From: Cytobacillus dafuensis
GTDB lineage: Bacteria; Bacillota; Bacilli; Bacillales; Cytobacillaceae
DNA length: 64,000 bases
Assembly: GCF_007995155.1 (NCBI RefSeq)
Contig: NZ_CP042593.1
Span: forward strand, 2,956,001 to 3,020,000
Direction: 5' to 3'
Position numbers and translations under genes: made by a program. Every line of letters starts with the position of its first letter. The first letter of the stretch is position 1. Below the pieces are notes generated by a model. The model was not told the DNA's origin. It saw nothing but the letters and a program-made list of their open reading frames with translations, and ran no database searches. Of this stretch, positions 34,124 through 42,295 are shown piece after piece.

Positions 34124-34315
34124 TTACTGATAGCGATCTGACTTTGCTAATTCAGTCAGTATCCAAATAATATTAAACAGTAAAATCGCCACTGTAATCG
34201 GAACAGCTTGAAGCCAATTCTTCCCATACTTCTCTTTAATAACACCCGCATAATACCCGCTAAAAAATAAACCAAACATAGCTACAGCAAGCATAATCAT
34301 TAGCGTTAGCTGCAT
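34124..34315 (-). CDS. Small two-helix membrane protein (63 aa)
   Basis: A 63-residue protein with two membrane segments (about 2-24, LTLMIMLAVAMFGLFFSGYYAG; and 37-56, AVPITVAILLFNIIWILTEL) joined by a basic loop. GGAGGAAAAGGGA precedes the ATG. Not recognised. Single gene with a good terminator. Confidence 0.6.
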   Translation of the reverse strand: MQLTLMIMLAVAMFGLFFSGYYAGVIKEKYGKNWLQAVPITVAILLFNIIWILTELAKSDRYQ

Positions 34316-34495
34316 TCCCTTTTCCTCCCAATTATAAATGAATAGTATCCCTAATACTCATTATAATGATAGTGGAAAAAGAGTTTGTGAAAAAAACATG
34401 AATTATTTGTGAACTATACCTATTTTTTGCAGTTAAAAATCAAAATAATTCCTTTTTAGAAGCCTCGGCTGTGCCATTAATTTTTTTATCTATAT

Positions 34496-35110
34496 TTAAT
34501 TGTTCAATTTCACTCTATTTTTCAAAAATAGAATAATAAATAATACAAAGATCACTACCAAAACGAGTAAGGTAGTATTAGAATATGTGTCCATATACCC
34601 GACAATCGTATTCCATGAAGCTCCTACTGCTGCACCCAAAGTTACTAGCACACTATTCCAAATTAAGGAACCAACGGTCGTAAACAATAAAAATATGCCA
34701 AAGTTCATATGGGCCATACCAGCTGGAATTGAAATTAAGCTTCTAACCAAGGGAACAAGTCTCCCTAAGAGTACTGTCCAAACACCAAACTTATGAAACC
34801 AAGCATTCGCTTTATCAATATCTTTTGAGGTTAAGCGCAAGATATATCCCCACTTATCAACAATTTTTCCTAATCGATTCACATCAATAAGTAAGCCTAT
34901 CCCATAGAGAGCAATTGCCCCGATTACTGAGCCAACCGTTGAAACGGCAATCACCCCTATAATACTCATATTTGATGTGGTAGTCATAAAGCCGCCAAAT
35001 GTTAAAATCACTTCAGATGGAATAGGGGGTAAAATATTCTCTAAAGCTATTAAAAGAAGAATCCCTATATATCCATACATATTCATGACTTCCGTTATCC
35101 AATTTTCCAT
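34496..35110 (-). CDS. DedA family membrane protein (second copy)
   Basis: A 204-residue DedA-superfamily protein: ENILPPIPSEVILTFGGF (residues 23-40), STVGSVIGAIALYGIG and LGRLVPLVRSLISIPAGMAHM. DedA proteins support lipid transport and membrane potential homeostasis; the specific lipid here is unknown. ATG 35110 follows AAGGAGAG by 5 nt. It is a paralogue of the DedA gene at 10.1 kb and lies 66 nt downstream of a PAP2 phosphatase, repeating the phosphatase plus DedA pairing seen with uppP. Confidence 0.85.
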   Translation of the reverse strand: MENWITEVMNMYGYIGILLLIALENILPPIPSEVILTFGGFMTTTSNMSIIGVIAVSTVGSVIGAIALYGIGLLIDVNRLGKIVDKWGYILRLTSKDIDKANAWFHKFGVWTVLLGRLVPLVRSLISIPAGMAHMNFGIFLLFTTVGSLIWNSVLVTLGAAVGASWNTIVGYMDTYSNTTLLVLVVIFVLFIILFLKNRVKLNN

Positions 35111-35176
35111 TATTACTCTCCTTATCCTGATAGAATCTAACAACCTAATACAATATTTTCAAGTTGTGCCAATAAT

Positions 35177-35845
35177 TTATCCCTTACTTTCGGAGAAACT
35201 ATTTCTTGCATACCGCTTCTCTCTATATCTCTGGAAAAACCAAATAGAAATTGCAAGCCAAAAGCCACTGGCTAAATACCCGCCAATAATATCACTTGGA
35301 TAGTGTACCCCTAGATAAATCCGACTCGTACCAATCATCAGAATGGATATACTACTAATCATAATTAGAGTAATACGTCCTAAACGGGTATTCAAATGTC
35401 GCCATAACAGAAAAGCAAGGATTCCATAAACTGCAAATGCATTCATTGCATGTCCACTAGGAAAGCTGTATCCTCCTATTTCAATCAATCGATGTAGATC
35501 TGGGCGAGCTCGATGAAAGAATTGTTTTAAAATCTGATTGATAATGGGGGTTCCGATAACTACAGTCCCAAACAATATGAGCTCTGCACGATGCTTCAAT
35601 ACAAAATATAAAAAAAAAGATACTATAAGAAAAATAACAAGTACGGAAGGGAATGACCCGATGTATGTGAAAAATTTCATGATTTGGGTTAGCATTGGCG
35701 ACTCAAAGCCTTGAATAAAGGAAATCACCGATTGATCAAATCGAACGATTTTCTGACCATTAATTAACATCGCGATATAACTAAAACCGATAAGCGAAAG
35801 CAAACTTATAAGAAAAGCGCTGAACAGATGTCCTGTTAATTTCAT
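35177..35845 (-). CDS. PAP2 family lipid phosphatase (YodM-like)
   Basis: A 222-residue membrane phosphatase with all three PAP2 signatures: KQFFHRARP, SFPSGHAM and SRIYLGVHYPSD. Likely substrates are phosphatidylglycerol phosphate or undecaprenyl pyrophosphate. I chose ATG 35845, 7 nt after GGGAG; an ATG at 35908 would add 21 residues but has no ribosome site. YodM is the related B. subtilis protein of this region. The DedA gene follows on the same strand. Confidence 0.85.
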   Translation of the reverse strand: MKLTGHLFSAFLISLLSLIGFSYIAMLINGQKIVRFDQSVISFIQGFESPMLTQIMKFFTYIGSFPSVLVIFLIVSFFLYFVLKHRAELILFGTVVIGTPIINQILKQFFHRARPDLHRLIEIGGYSFPSGHAMNAFAVYGILAFLLWRHLNTRLGRITLIMISSISILMIGTSRIYLGVHYPSDIIGGYLASGFWLAISIWFFQRYREKRYARNSFSESKG

Positions 35846-36041
35846 GCTGAAACTCCCATCTATTATTTTTGAAAAGAAGCTGTCTCTTGTATTAAATTCA
35901 TCAACCATTTTGATTACTAAAAGAATAAATCAAAATAATAAATAACACCTTAACCAATTATTAAAAAAATATTAATTAATAGAAGATAATAGGAATAAAG
36001 GACTTCTCACCCTGGTTCTCTTTGTAAATTCTTATGCTACA

Positions 36042-36073
36042 TAAAAAAAACATGGATCCATGCGTATCCATGT
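36042..36073 (-). terminator. Terminator of the second two-component operon
   Basis: ACATGGAT / ATCCATGT stem with a minus-strand T8 run, 54 nt after the regulator stop. Confidence 0.8.
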
Positions 36074-36126
36074 AAGAGGTTTAGAAATATACAAAAGTAT
36101 ATAAATCGGTTAAGGAATAGAGATAT

Positions 36127-36816
36127 TTACCCTTTAAATCGATACCCAGCTCCCCATATCGTCTCAATATATTGTGGGTGAGAAGAGTCGTCTTCAATCT
36201 TTTCCCTAATTTTTCTAATATGGACCGTAACAGTTGAAATATCTCCAAAGGAATCAATTCCCCATATCCGCTCAAATAATTGTTCCTTACTAAAAACATG
36301 GTCAGGATGCATAGCTAAAAACAGTAAAATATCAAATTCCTTCGTAGTAAAAATCACTTCACAATTATTGACATAGACCCTTCTCGACTCCTTATCCATA
36401 CGTAGTCCTCGAAAAAAAATCGTATCTTTTTGAGGTTCTCTTGAAACTAACCTTTCATACCGTGAAATATGGGCTTTCACCCTTGCCACCAACTCACTAG
36501 GACTAAATGGTTTTACGATATAGTCATCCGCACCCAAACCGAGACCTCGAATCTTATCGATATCTTCTTTTTTTGCCGAAACCATGATGATAGGAATATT
36601 CTTTTCTATTCTGATCGCCTTACAAATTTGAAATCCATCGACTTCTGGAAGCATTAAATCCAATAAAATTAAGTCCACTTGATCATGTAATGCTTTATGT
36701 AGACCATCCTCCCCTGTCAAGGCAATGTCAACTTCAAAGCCATCTATTTCTAAATAATCACGTTGTAACTCAGCAATACTTATATCATCTTCAATAATTA
36801 ATAATTTTTTCACCAT
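36127..36816 (-). CDS. OmpR-family response regulator
   Basis: A 229-residue regulator: receiver domain (IIEDD, phospho-acceptor in LLLDLMLPEVDGF, VSAK, DYIVKPF) and a winged-helix domain (FTTKEFDILLFLAMHPDHVFSKEQLFERIW, TVTVHIRKIREKIE). It overlaps the kinase gene, which here comes first. An ATG 6 nt upstream (36822) is an alternative start. Its probable target is the inverted pair of CTTAAAT direct repeats at 38450-38500, upstream of the divergent membrane-protein gene (inference from repeat geometry). Confidence 0.92.
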   Translation of the reverse strand: MVKKLLIIEDDISIAELQRDYLEIDGFEVDIALTGEDGLHKALHDQVDLILLDLMLPEVDGFQICKAIRIEKNIPIIMVSAKKEDIDKIRGLGLGADDYIVKPFSPSELVARVKAHISRYERLVSREPQKDTIFFRGLRMDKESRRVYVNNCEVIFTTKEFDILLFLAMHPDHVFSKEQLFERIWGIDSFGDISTVTVHIRKIREKIEDDSSHPQYIETIWGAGYRFKG

Positions 36817-38278
36817 TTTCATTTACCCTCTTTAACTTAATAAAAATCGATATACCCGCTTTCATGTTGTTCTCTGCCCAAATGGATCCGTGATGTTCTT
36901 CAATGATCCTTTTGGCAATGGATAAACCTAGCCCACTTCCGCCCTTTTTTGTTCCCCGAGACAAATCTGCGCGATAAAACTGATCAAAGATATAAGGAAT
37001 ACTTTTTTCATTAACCCCAGGTCCGTTATCTTCTAATTTGAACAGAATATATGAATCCATTGCAGAAAGATGAAAATCTAGCTTCTTTTCTTCTTTATCA
37101 TTATATTTTAAGGAGTTATCTGTAATATTTGTGATGACACGTTTAAGATGCTTACGGTCTCCCATCACTTCATATGTCTCATTTTTATCAATATCCAAAT
37201 TCACTTCCACATTCTTTCCCTCTACATCAAATCGAAGTTCTTCTACAAAGTCAGATAGGTAATGATCAAATTTTATTCTTTCAAAATGAAAAGGGAGTCT
37301 TTGTAAATCTAATTTAGAAAATAAAAATAGCTGGTCAATCATTCGATCTAAATCTCTTGCCTTCGTATAGATGGTTTTGATATATCGTTCCATTTTTTGG
37401 GGACTATTAGCCACTCCATCACGTATTCCTTCTACATATCCAATAATACTGGTAATGGGTGTTTTTAAATCATGAGAAATATTTGCTATTAATACTTTTC
37501 GATTGTTTTCATAGGATAACTGTAAATCAATTGACTCTTTTAACCTTATTCTCATTTCTTCAAACCCTTTTGCAAGCTGCCCCAACTCATCCTGTGATTC
37601 TGGTTTAATCTCTACATTAAGATTACCTTCTTTCATCATACTTACAGCCTTTTGGAGTTTACTTATTGGCCTTATTATAGTCCTGGACACATAGTAAGTA
37701 AGCAAACCATTCGTTACGACCAAAATGACAATTAATAAGATAATGATAGTTGGAAAAAGTGAACGCATAATTTCTGCAAACCCGCTGGCATCTTGAATAA
37801 AAAACAAAGTACCTTCCGAATAATCTGAAAAGAAAAAATCAAGTTGCTTGATTGATACAAATTGATTAACACCAATCCGTTCTACCTGATTAACTTCTCT
37901 ATTTGCGCCAAATGGCTGCAAGTCCCCTTTATCCAGATTTTTAAGAGAGGATGGTACATAAATCAGTTTATTATCCTTTCTAACGACCAGTCTAAAACCA
38001 AATTGACTCAGCTTTTGATTTGTCTCATGTAAAAATGACTGATCCAAAAATCGCTCAGGATCAACTTTAGTCTGACGATAATAATCAATTGTTAATTGTT
38101 CTTTTTGGGAAATAGCTACGTTTTCTTCAGGGGGTAAATATAGGTCCCTCATTTCTTTTATATCCCCTCTAAATAGTAAAGCAACAAGAATAGCAACAAT
38201 CAGAGTAAATAATATAGGAATAATAATCATGGCAATGTACGAAAGTAATAATCTTAGACGAATCGACACATGTTTCAC
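36791..38278 (-). CDS. Sensor histidine kinase
   Basis: A 495-residue membrane kinase: TM1 (about 9-33), a ~140-residue extracytoplasmic region, TM2 (about 175-198), HAMP (SRTIIRPISKLQKAV), phospho-acceptor ISHDLKTPITSI, N-box NITDNSLKYND, G1 LEDNGPGV and GGSGLGLSIAKRII. Kinase-first order is less common than regulator-first. The start is divergent from the COG4705-like gene, 325 nt away, leaving room for a shared regulatory region. Confidence 0.92.
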   Translation of the reverse strand: MKHVSIRLRLLLSYIAMIIIPILFTLIVAILVALLFRGDIKEMRDLYLPPEENVAISQKEQLTIDYYRQTKVDPERFLDQSFLHETNQKLSQFGFRLVVRKDNKLIYVPSSLKNLDKGDLQPFGANREVNQVERIGVNQFVSIKQLDFFFSDYSEGTLFFIQDASGFAEIMRSLFPTIIILLIVILVVTNGLLTYYVSRTIIRPISKLQKAVSMMKEGNLNVEIKPESQDELGQLAKGFEEMRIRLKESIDLQLSYENNRKVLIANISHDLKTPITSIIGYVEGIRDGVANSPQKMERYIKTIYTKARDLDRMIDQLFLFSKLDLQRLPFHFERIKFDHYLSDFVEELRFDVEGKNVEVNLDIDKNETYEVMGDRKHLKRVITNITDNSLKYNDKEEKKLDFHLSAMDSYILFKLEDNGPGVNEKSIPYIFDQFYRADLSRGTKKGGSGLGLSIAKRIIEEHHGSIWAENNMKAGISIFIKLKRVNENGEKIINY

Positions 38279-38449
38279 AGCCTTCTAGTTTATAATTCTT
38301 TTTTATTAAATCTATTAGATCCTAGTATATGTACAAAGAACAAAGAACATCATAATAACAAACAGGAAAAGTATTATCTTTTTCCAATCCAACTACTTAT
38401 GTTAGAGAATAAGCGTAACTTCATAAACTAAATATTTTATTTATCAAAT

Positions 38450-38500
38450 CTTAAATATTTCTTAAATACACGTATCATTTCGATTTAAGAAATATTTAAG
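38450..38500. promoter_or_regulatory. Candidate operator: inverted pair of OmpR-type direct repeats
   Basis: CTTAAATATTTCTTAAAT (38450-38467), 15 nt spacer, and its exact reverse complement ATTTAAGAAATATTTAAG (38483-38500). Each arm is a direct repeat of CTTAAAT with 4 nt between, that is an 11 bp period, the geometry bound by OmpR/PhoB-family dimers. It sits 104 nt before the COG4705-like gene and 170 nt before the kinase start. Confidence 0.6.
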
Positions 38501-38603
38501 AAAATTTTCATAGAAAATTTAGAACAAAATATTACAATCCAACTATATCTAAAAGATTCTTTCACAGACTTTCAGATTATATATACAAATCGGAGATGAG
38601 GTT

Positions 38604-39827
38604 ATGACAATAAACACTTCCACTGGAAACGAATCGCCAGATAGGATAATGTTAAGCAAGGTACCACAAGTCACTATTTTCTTCTGGATAATCAAAGTTT
38701 TATGCACAACTGTCGGTGAAACATTCGCTGATTTCCTAAATTTCAACCTTGGATTTGGTTTAACTTTCACTACCATAATTATGGGAATAGCGTTTTTCAT
38801 TGTATTGAATCTTCAATTCAGAGCAACTAAATATGTTCCAGGCATTTATTGGCTAACTGTTGTTCTAATAAGTGTATTTGGAACTTTGGTAACTGATAAT
38901 TTGACAGACAGTATGGGAGTACCACTTGAGTTAAGTACAGTAGTTTTCTCCGTGCTCCTAGGATTAACTTTTCTTCTTTGGTATCTTAGTGAAAAAACAC
39001 TCTCAATCCATTCCATTTATACAAAAAAAAGAGAAGCTTACTACTGGCTAACCATTCTTTTCACATTTGCACTTGGAACAGCAGTCGGAGATTTATATTC
39101 CGAACAACTTGGTCTTGGTTATCTTAACACAGGAATAATAGTCGTTATTATAATCGCTTGTGTATTTTTAGCTTGGAAATTTTTGAAACTTGATGGAGTA
39201 TTAGCGTTTTGGGTTGCGTATATTCTTACTCGGCCACTAGGAGCCTCATTAGGAGATTACCTATCTCAACCAAAAGTTAATGGTGGGTTAGATTTAGGGG
39301 CAACAGTTACTAGTGTAATTTTTCTTATAGCTATATTAGCGATCATCATTTTTCTTGCTGTTACAAAAATTGATACAACGGCAAAAAGTGAAACAAAAGA
39401 AATAAACCAAACAAATGGAAGCAAGAAAAATGTTTTGACACAAACCTTTGCGGTACTGTGTATTTTCCTAGTTCTTGGTATAGGCGGTTATGTTTGGTGC
39501 AGTAATAATATAGCATCGCAAACCGATTCTTCACAAACTACATTATCTGGACAATTAACAGATTTTATTAAAATTGAAAATGACATGCTAAAAGATGTAA
39601 ACTCAAATAACTTTACTTCTGCTAAAAAAAGTGCTGACAATTTAGAACATCAATGGGACACAGCAGAACCTAAGCTTAGAAACATGGATGGCACAACATG
39701 GACTAAAATTGATGGAACGATTGACAGTGTATTAGCAGCAGTTCGTTCATCAAACCCTGATGCGAGCAAGTGCAAATCTGCACTTAACAATTCGCTTAGT
39801 GTCATAAACGAAGCAAATAAACAATAA
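38604..39827 (+). CDS. COG4705-like polytopic membrane protein with extra C-terminal domain
   Basis: A 407-residue protein. Residues 1-265 hold about eight membrane segments in two repeats, each with the pattern KV.....FW..K...TTVGET.AD (KVPQVTIFFWIIKVLCTTVG and AYYWLTILFTFALGTAVGD), typical of COG4705 membrane-anchored proteins. After a polar linker a further TM (about 282-303) leads to a ~100-residue helical extracytoplasmic domain (FIKIENDMLKDVNSNNFTSAKKSADNLEHQWD). The fusion is unusual in my experience. GATGAGGTT precedes the ATG. A terminator follows. Confidence 0.75.
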   Translation: MTINTSTGNESPDRIMLSKVPQVTIFFWIIKVLCTTVGETFADFLNFNLGFGLTFTTIIMGIAFFIVLNLQFRATKYVPGIYWLTVVLISVFGTLVTDNLTDSMGVPLELSTVVFSVLLGLTFLLWYLSEKTLSIHSIYTKKREAYYWLTILFTFALGTAVGDLYSEQLGLGYLNTGIIVVIIIACVFLAWKFLKLDGVLAFWVAYILTRPLGASLGDYLSQPKVNGGLDLGATVTSVIFLIAILAIIIFLAVTKIDTTAKSETKEINQTNGSKKNVLTQTFAVLCIFLVLGIGGYVWCSNNIASQTDSSQTTLSGQLTDFIKIENDMLKDVNSNNFTSAKKSADNLEHQWDTAEPKLRNMDGTTWTKIDGTIDSVLAAVRSSNPDASKCKSALNNSLSVINEANKQ

Positions 39828-39835
39828 TCAAAACA

Positions 39836-39873
39836 AAAGTTTGAACCCTTCATTATTGGGTTCAAACTTTTTT
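39836..39873 (+). terminator. Terminator of the COG4705-like gene
   Basis: AAAGTTTGAACCC / GGGTTCAAACTTT stem followed by T-run. Confidence 0.88.
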
Positions 39874-39940
39874 ATACTATCAGAATTACTTTCTTATACC
39901 TTTTATCTTATTTTCTCTTTCATACACCGCTTTTTCTTGA

Positions 39941-40406
39941 TCACTGCTTACAAATCGAATCTGGATTTGCTTCACCATCAATGAGTTGACGAATCATTAA
40001 CCTGCCTGAAACACCCAAAATATCTTTAGCAACGGAACCTAGTTTAATATTAGCTCCTTCTATGACTTTTTGTTTACGATTAGATTCTCGAGCACGTTCA
40101 TCGATAAGGCTCTTGCGATTTCGAACATAATCACGAAGTTCATGTTGATCACGGTTAGGAATATAACATGGTTTTTACAAACCAGTTTTAAGGAGGTCCG
40201 CAATCCATTCAGCATCTTTCACATTTGTTTTTCGACCAGGCACTTGTTTAATGTGTTGGGCATTATTGACATATGTTTGGATGGAAGGTTCCAGCTCCAA
40301 AAGCTGATAAACGGGTTTCCAGTAAACTCCTGTACTCTCAATGACAACATGGGTACAACCATATGATAATAGCTGATCTTCTTTTTTACCATAATGCTCT
40401 TGTCTC
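39941..40406 (-). pseudogene. IS110-family transposase remnant
   Basis: Minus-strand translation gives two collinear blocks of an IS110 transposase: HVVIESTGVYWKPVYQLLE ... NAQHIKQVPGRKTNVKDAEW, then, after an in-frame TAA at 40177-40175, KPCYIPNRDQHELRDYVRNR ... GANIKLGSVAKDILGVSGR, ending at a TGA at 39943-39941. The N-terminal DEDD residues and the whole C-terminal serine-containing half are missing. So it is truncated at both ends and carries a nonsense codon. It abuts the 3' end of the intact yokU gene. Confidence 0.85.
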
Positions 40407-40685
40407 CTACGTAAAATCAAAATAATTCCGCTTCAACACCCGCTTCATCTTCAATAACTCCTCATACGTCGTCTGCTTTCCTAACTGCTTCGTATCAATT
40501 AAAAACAATTGATCTTCAATTTCTTTCGTCGTTTCGTCACTTTGAAATTGCACATGACAATTATCACAATAGAAAGATGGAGTTTCATCAATTTCTACCG
40601 CTCTTAAGCCATCTGGTAATTCCCAATAGACCGTATCCATTACCGTTGAAAGTTTTCCTACTTCACACCATGGACAAGTTTCCAT
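40407..40685 (-). CDS. yokU: YokU family zinc-finger protein
   Basis: A 92-residue protein with CPWC (residues 3-6) and CDNC (39-42), the MqsA-antitoxin-like zinc-binding N-terminal domain of the YokU family. In B. subtilis yokU neighbours kamA, as here; role unknown. ATG 40685 lies within GGGAGATGATTGAACATGG just after the kamA stop, so the two genes are almost fused in one transcript. The IS110 remnant begins right after its stop codon without truncating it. Confidence 0.85.
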   Translation of the reverse strand: METCPWCEVGKLSTVMDTVYWELPDGLRAVEIDETPSFYCDNCHVQFQSDETTKEIEDQLFLIDTKQLGKQTTYEELLKMKRVLKRNYFDFT

Positions 40686-40687
40686 GT

Positions 40688-42094
40688 TCAATCATCTCCC
40701 TTTGTTGCTTGGGTGTTTTTTTGCTGTGCCTGAAATTTCTTTTCTTTTAATTGATCACGTTTTTCGCGTTGATCTTTCAACGAAGCATGTTCAGGATTGA
40801 TTTCATATTCAGTACGACGGTCCAAACGCTTTAGACCTTCTGGCACTAAGTTAAACTCCGCATCATTCATTAAACCAGAGATACCAATATCTGAACGTTT
40901 CTCTTCTGCATCAGGATAGACTTTCTTAAAGTAATCCTCCGCAAAACCAGGGGTATAGTTCTCTGGTTCTGGATACGTAGTTATGACGCCTTCAAAGTTA
41001 CGTAGCACGGTTTTTGTAGGAGATTGAGATAGGATATAATTTGGTTGCAGGGGGATTTTCCCTCCACCTCCAGGAGCATCAACAACAAAGGTTGGTACAG
41101 CATATCCTGATGTATGCCCACGGAGTCCTTCAATAATTTCTAGCCCTTTTGAAACAGGTGCACGGAAATGGCCAATTCCCTCTGATAAATCACATTGATA
41201 AATATAATAAGGTCTAACTCTAATTTTTACGAGATCATGCATTAGTCTTTTCATAATCGGGACACTGTCATTTATTCCTGCTAGAATGACAGATTGATTC
41301 CCAACTGGTACACCTGCATTGGCAAGCATCTCACATGCTTTTTTGGATTCTTCGGTAATTTCTATGGAGGTATTAAAGTGGGTATTTAACCAAACTGGAT
41401 GATACTTTTTTAAGATATTACAAAGGTTTTCGGTAATTCTTTGAGGAAAAACAACGGGTGCTCTTGTACCAATACGAATAATTTCTACATGGTCAATTTC
41501 GCGGAGGTTTTTTAAAATATATTCTAAAATATTGTCGTTTATTAAAAGCCCATCTCCACCGGAAATAAGAACGTCTCTTATTTGAGGTTCACTTCTTATA
41601 TAATCGATAGCAGCGTCCAGCTGTTTCTTCGGTACTCCCATTCCAATCTGCCCAGAAAAACGTCTTCTTGTACAATAGCGGCAATACATTGAGCATTGAT
41701 TCGTGACAAGAAAGAGAACACGATCTGGATATCGATGTGTGAGGCCAGGCACTGGGGAATCCTCATCTTCATGTAGCGGGTCCTCAAGATCATATTTCGT
41801 CTTATAAATTTCCTTTGAAATCGGTACTGATTGCATGCGAACTGGACAACGCGGATCATCTTGATTCATCAAAGATGCATAATATGGAGTAATATTTAAG
41901 GGAATTGTTTTCGTTGATATCCTTACACCTTCCTCCTCTTCAGGAGTAAGGTTTATAACCTTCTTTAAGTCATTCACTGAACGAATGGTATTGGTCAGCT
42001 GCCAAAGCCAATCATTCCATTGTTCTTCTGATACATCCTTCCATAGCTCAATATCCTTCCAATGACGGGATGGTTTGTATAAAAATTGTTTCAT
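40688..42094 (-). CDS. kamA: L-lysine 2,3-aminomutase
   Basis: Radical SAM, PLP-dependent enzyme converting L-lysine to L-beta-lysine. In the 468-residue product the cluster motif is CSMYCRYCTRRRF (CxxxCxxC, about 134-146), and the conserved DVLISGGDGLL and DAPGGGGKIPLQPNY (PLP-Lys region) are present. GAGGAGG precedes the ATG. With YodP it can yield N-acetyl-beta-lysine, an osmolyte, or feed the yodQ-T catabolic route. Expression probably depends on sigma-54: a -24/-12 element lies 37-54 nt upstream and the activator gene is adjacent. Confidence 0.96.
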   Translation of the reverse strand: MKQFLYKPSRHWKDIELWKDVSEEQWNDWLWQLTNTIRSVNDLKKVINLTPEEEEGVRISTKTIPLNITPYYASLMNQDDPRCPVRMQSVPISKEIYKTKYDLEDPLHEDEDSPVPGLTHRYPDRVLFLVTNQCSMYCRYCTRRRFSGQIGMGVPKKQLDAAIDYIRSEPQIRDVLISGGDGLLINDNILEYILKNLREIDHVEIIRIGTRAPVVFPQRITENLCNILKKYHPVWLNTHFNTSIEITEESKKACEMLANAGVPVGNQSVILAGINDSVPIMKRLMHDLVKIRVRPYYIYQCDLSEGIGHFRAPVSKGLEIIEGLRGHTSGYAVPTFVVDAPGGGGKIPLQPNYILSQSPTKTVLRNFEGVITTYPEPENYTPGFAEDYFKKVYPDAEEKRSDIGISGLMNDAEFNLVPEGLKRLDRRTEYEINPEHASLKDQREKRDQLKEKKFQAQQKNTQATKGDD

Positions 42095-42130
42095 TTTTAA
42101 TCCTCCTCAGAATTTCTATATATAATACAT

Positions 42131-42148
42131 ATGCAATTATTGTGCCAA
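42131..42148 (-). promoter_or_regulatory. Sigma-54 (-24/-12) promoter of kamA
   Basis: Minus strand TTGGCACAATAATTGCAT: TGGCAC, 5 nt, TTGCAT, which matches the sigma-54 consensus TGGCAC-N5-TTGCW at every conserved base. It lies between the activator gene and kamA and is oriented toward kamA. Confidence 0.85.
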
Positions 42149-42265
42149 ATCAAAATTATCCATATATCGAATGCCTGTAGGCTTTACACCGTCCGCCATT
42201 ACTCATTTAATATTTATTAGTTTAATAAAGAGATCATTTTTATTTCATAAAAATCTTTATACAAA

Positions 42266-42292
42266 AGAAAAAAATGCCGACTATTCGGCATT
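42266..42292 (-). terminator. Terminator of the sigma-54 activator gene
   Basis: AATGCCGA / TCGGCATT stem with a minus-strand T7 run, 4 nt after the stop codon. Confidence 0.82.
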
Positions 42293-42295
42293 CGT

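Noticed and set aside
40070..40366. 98-codon plus-strand frame
   Set aside because: Antisense to the IS110 transposase remnant.
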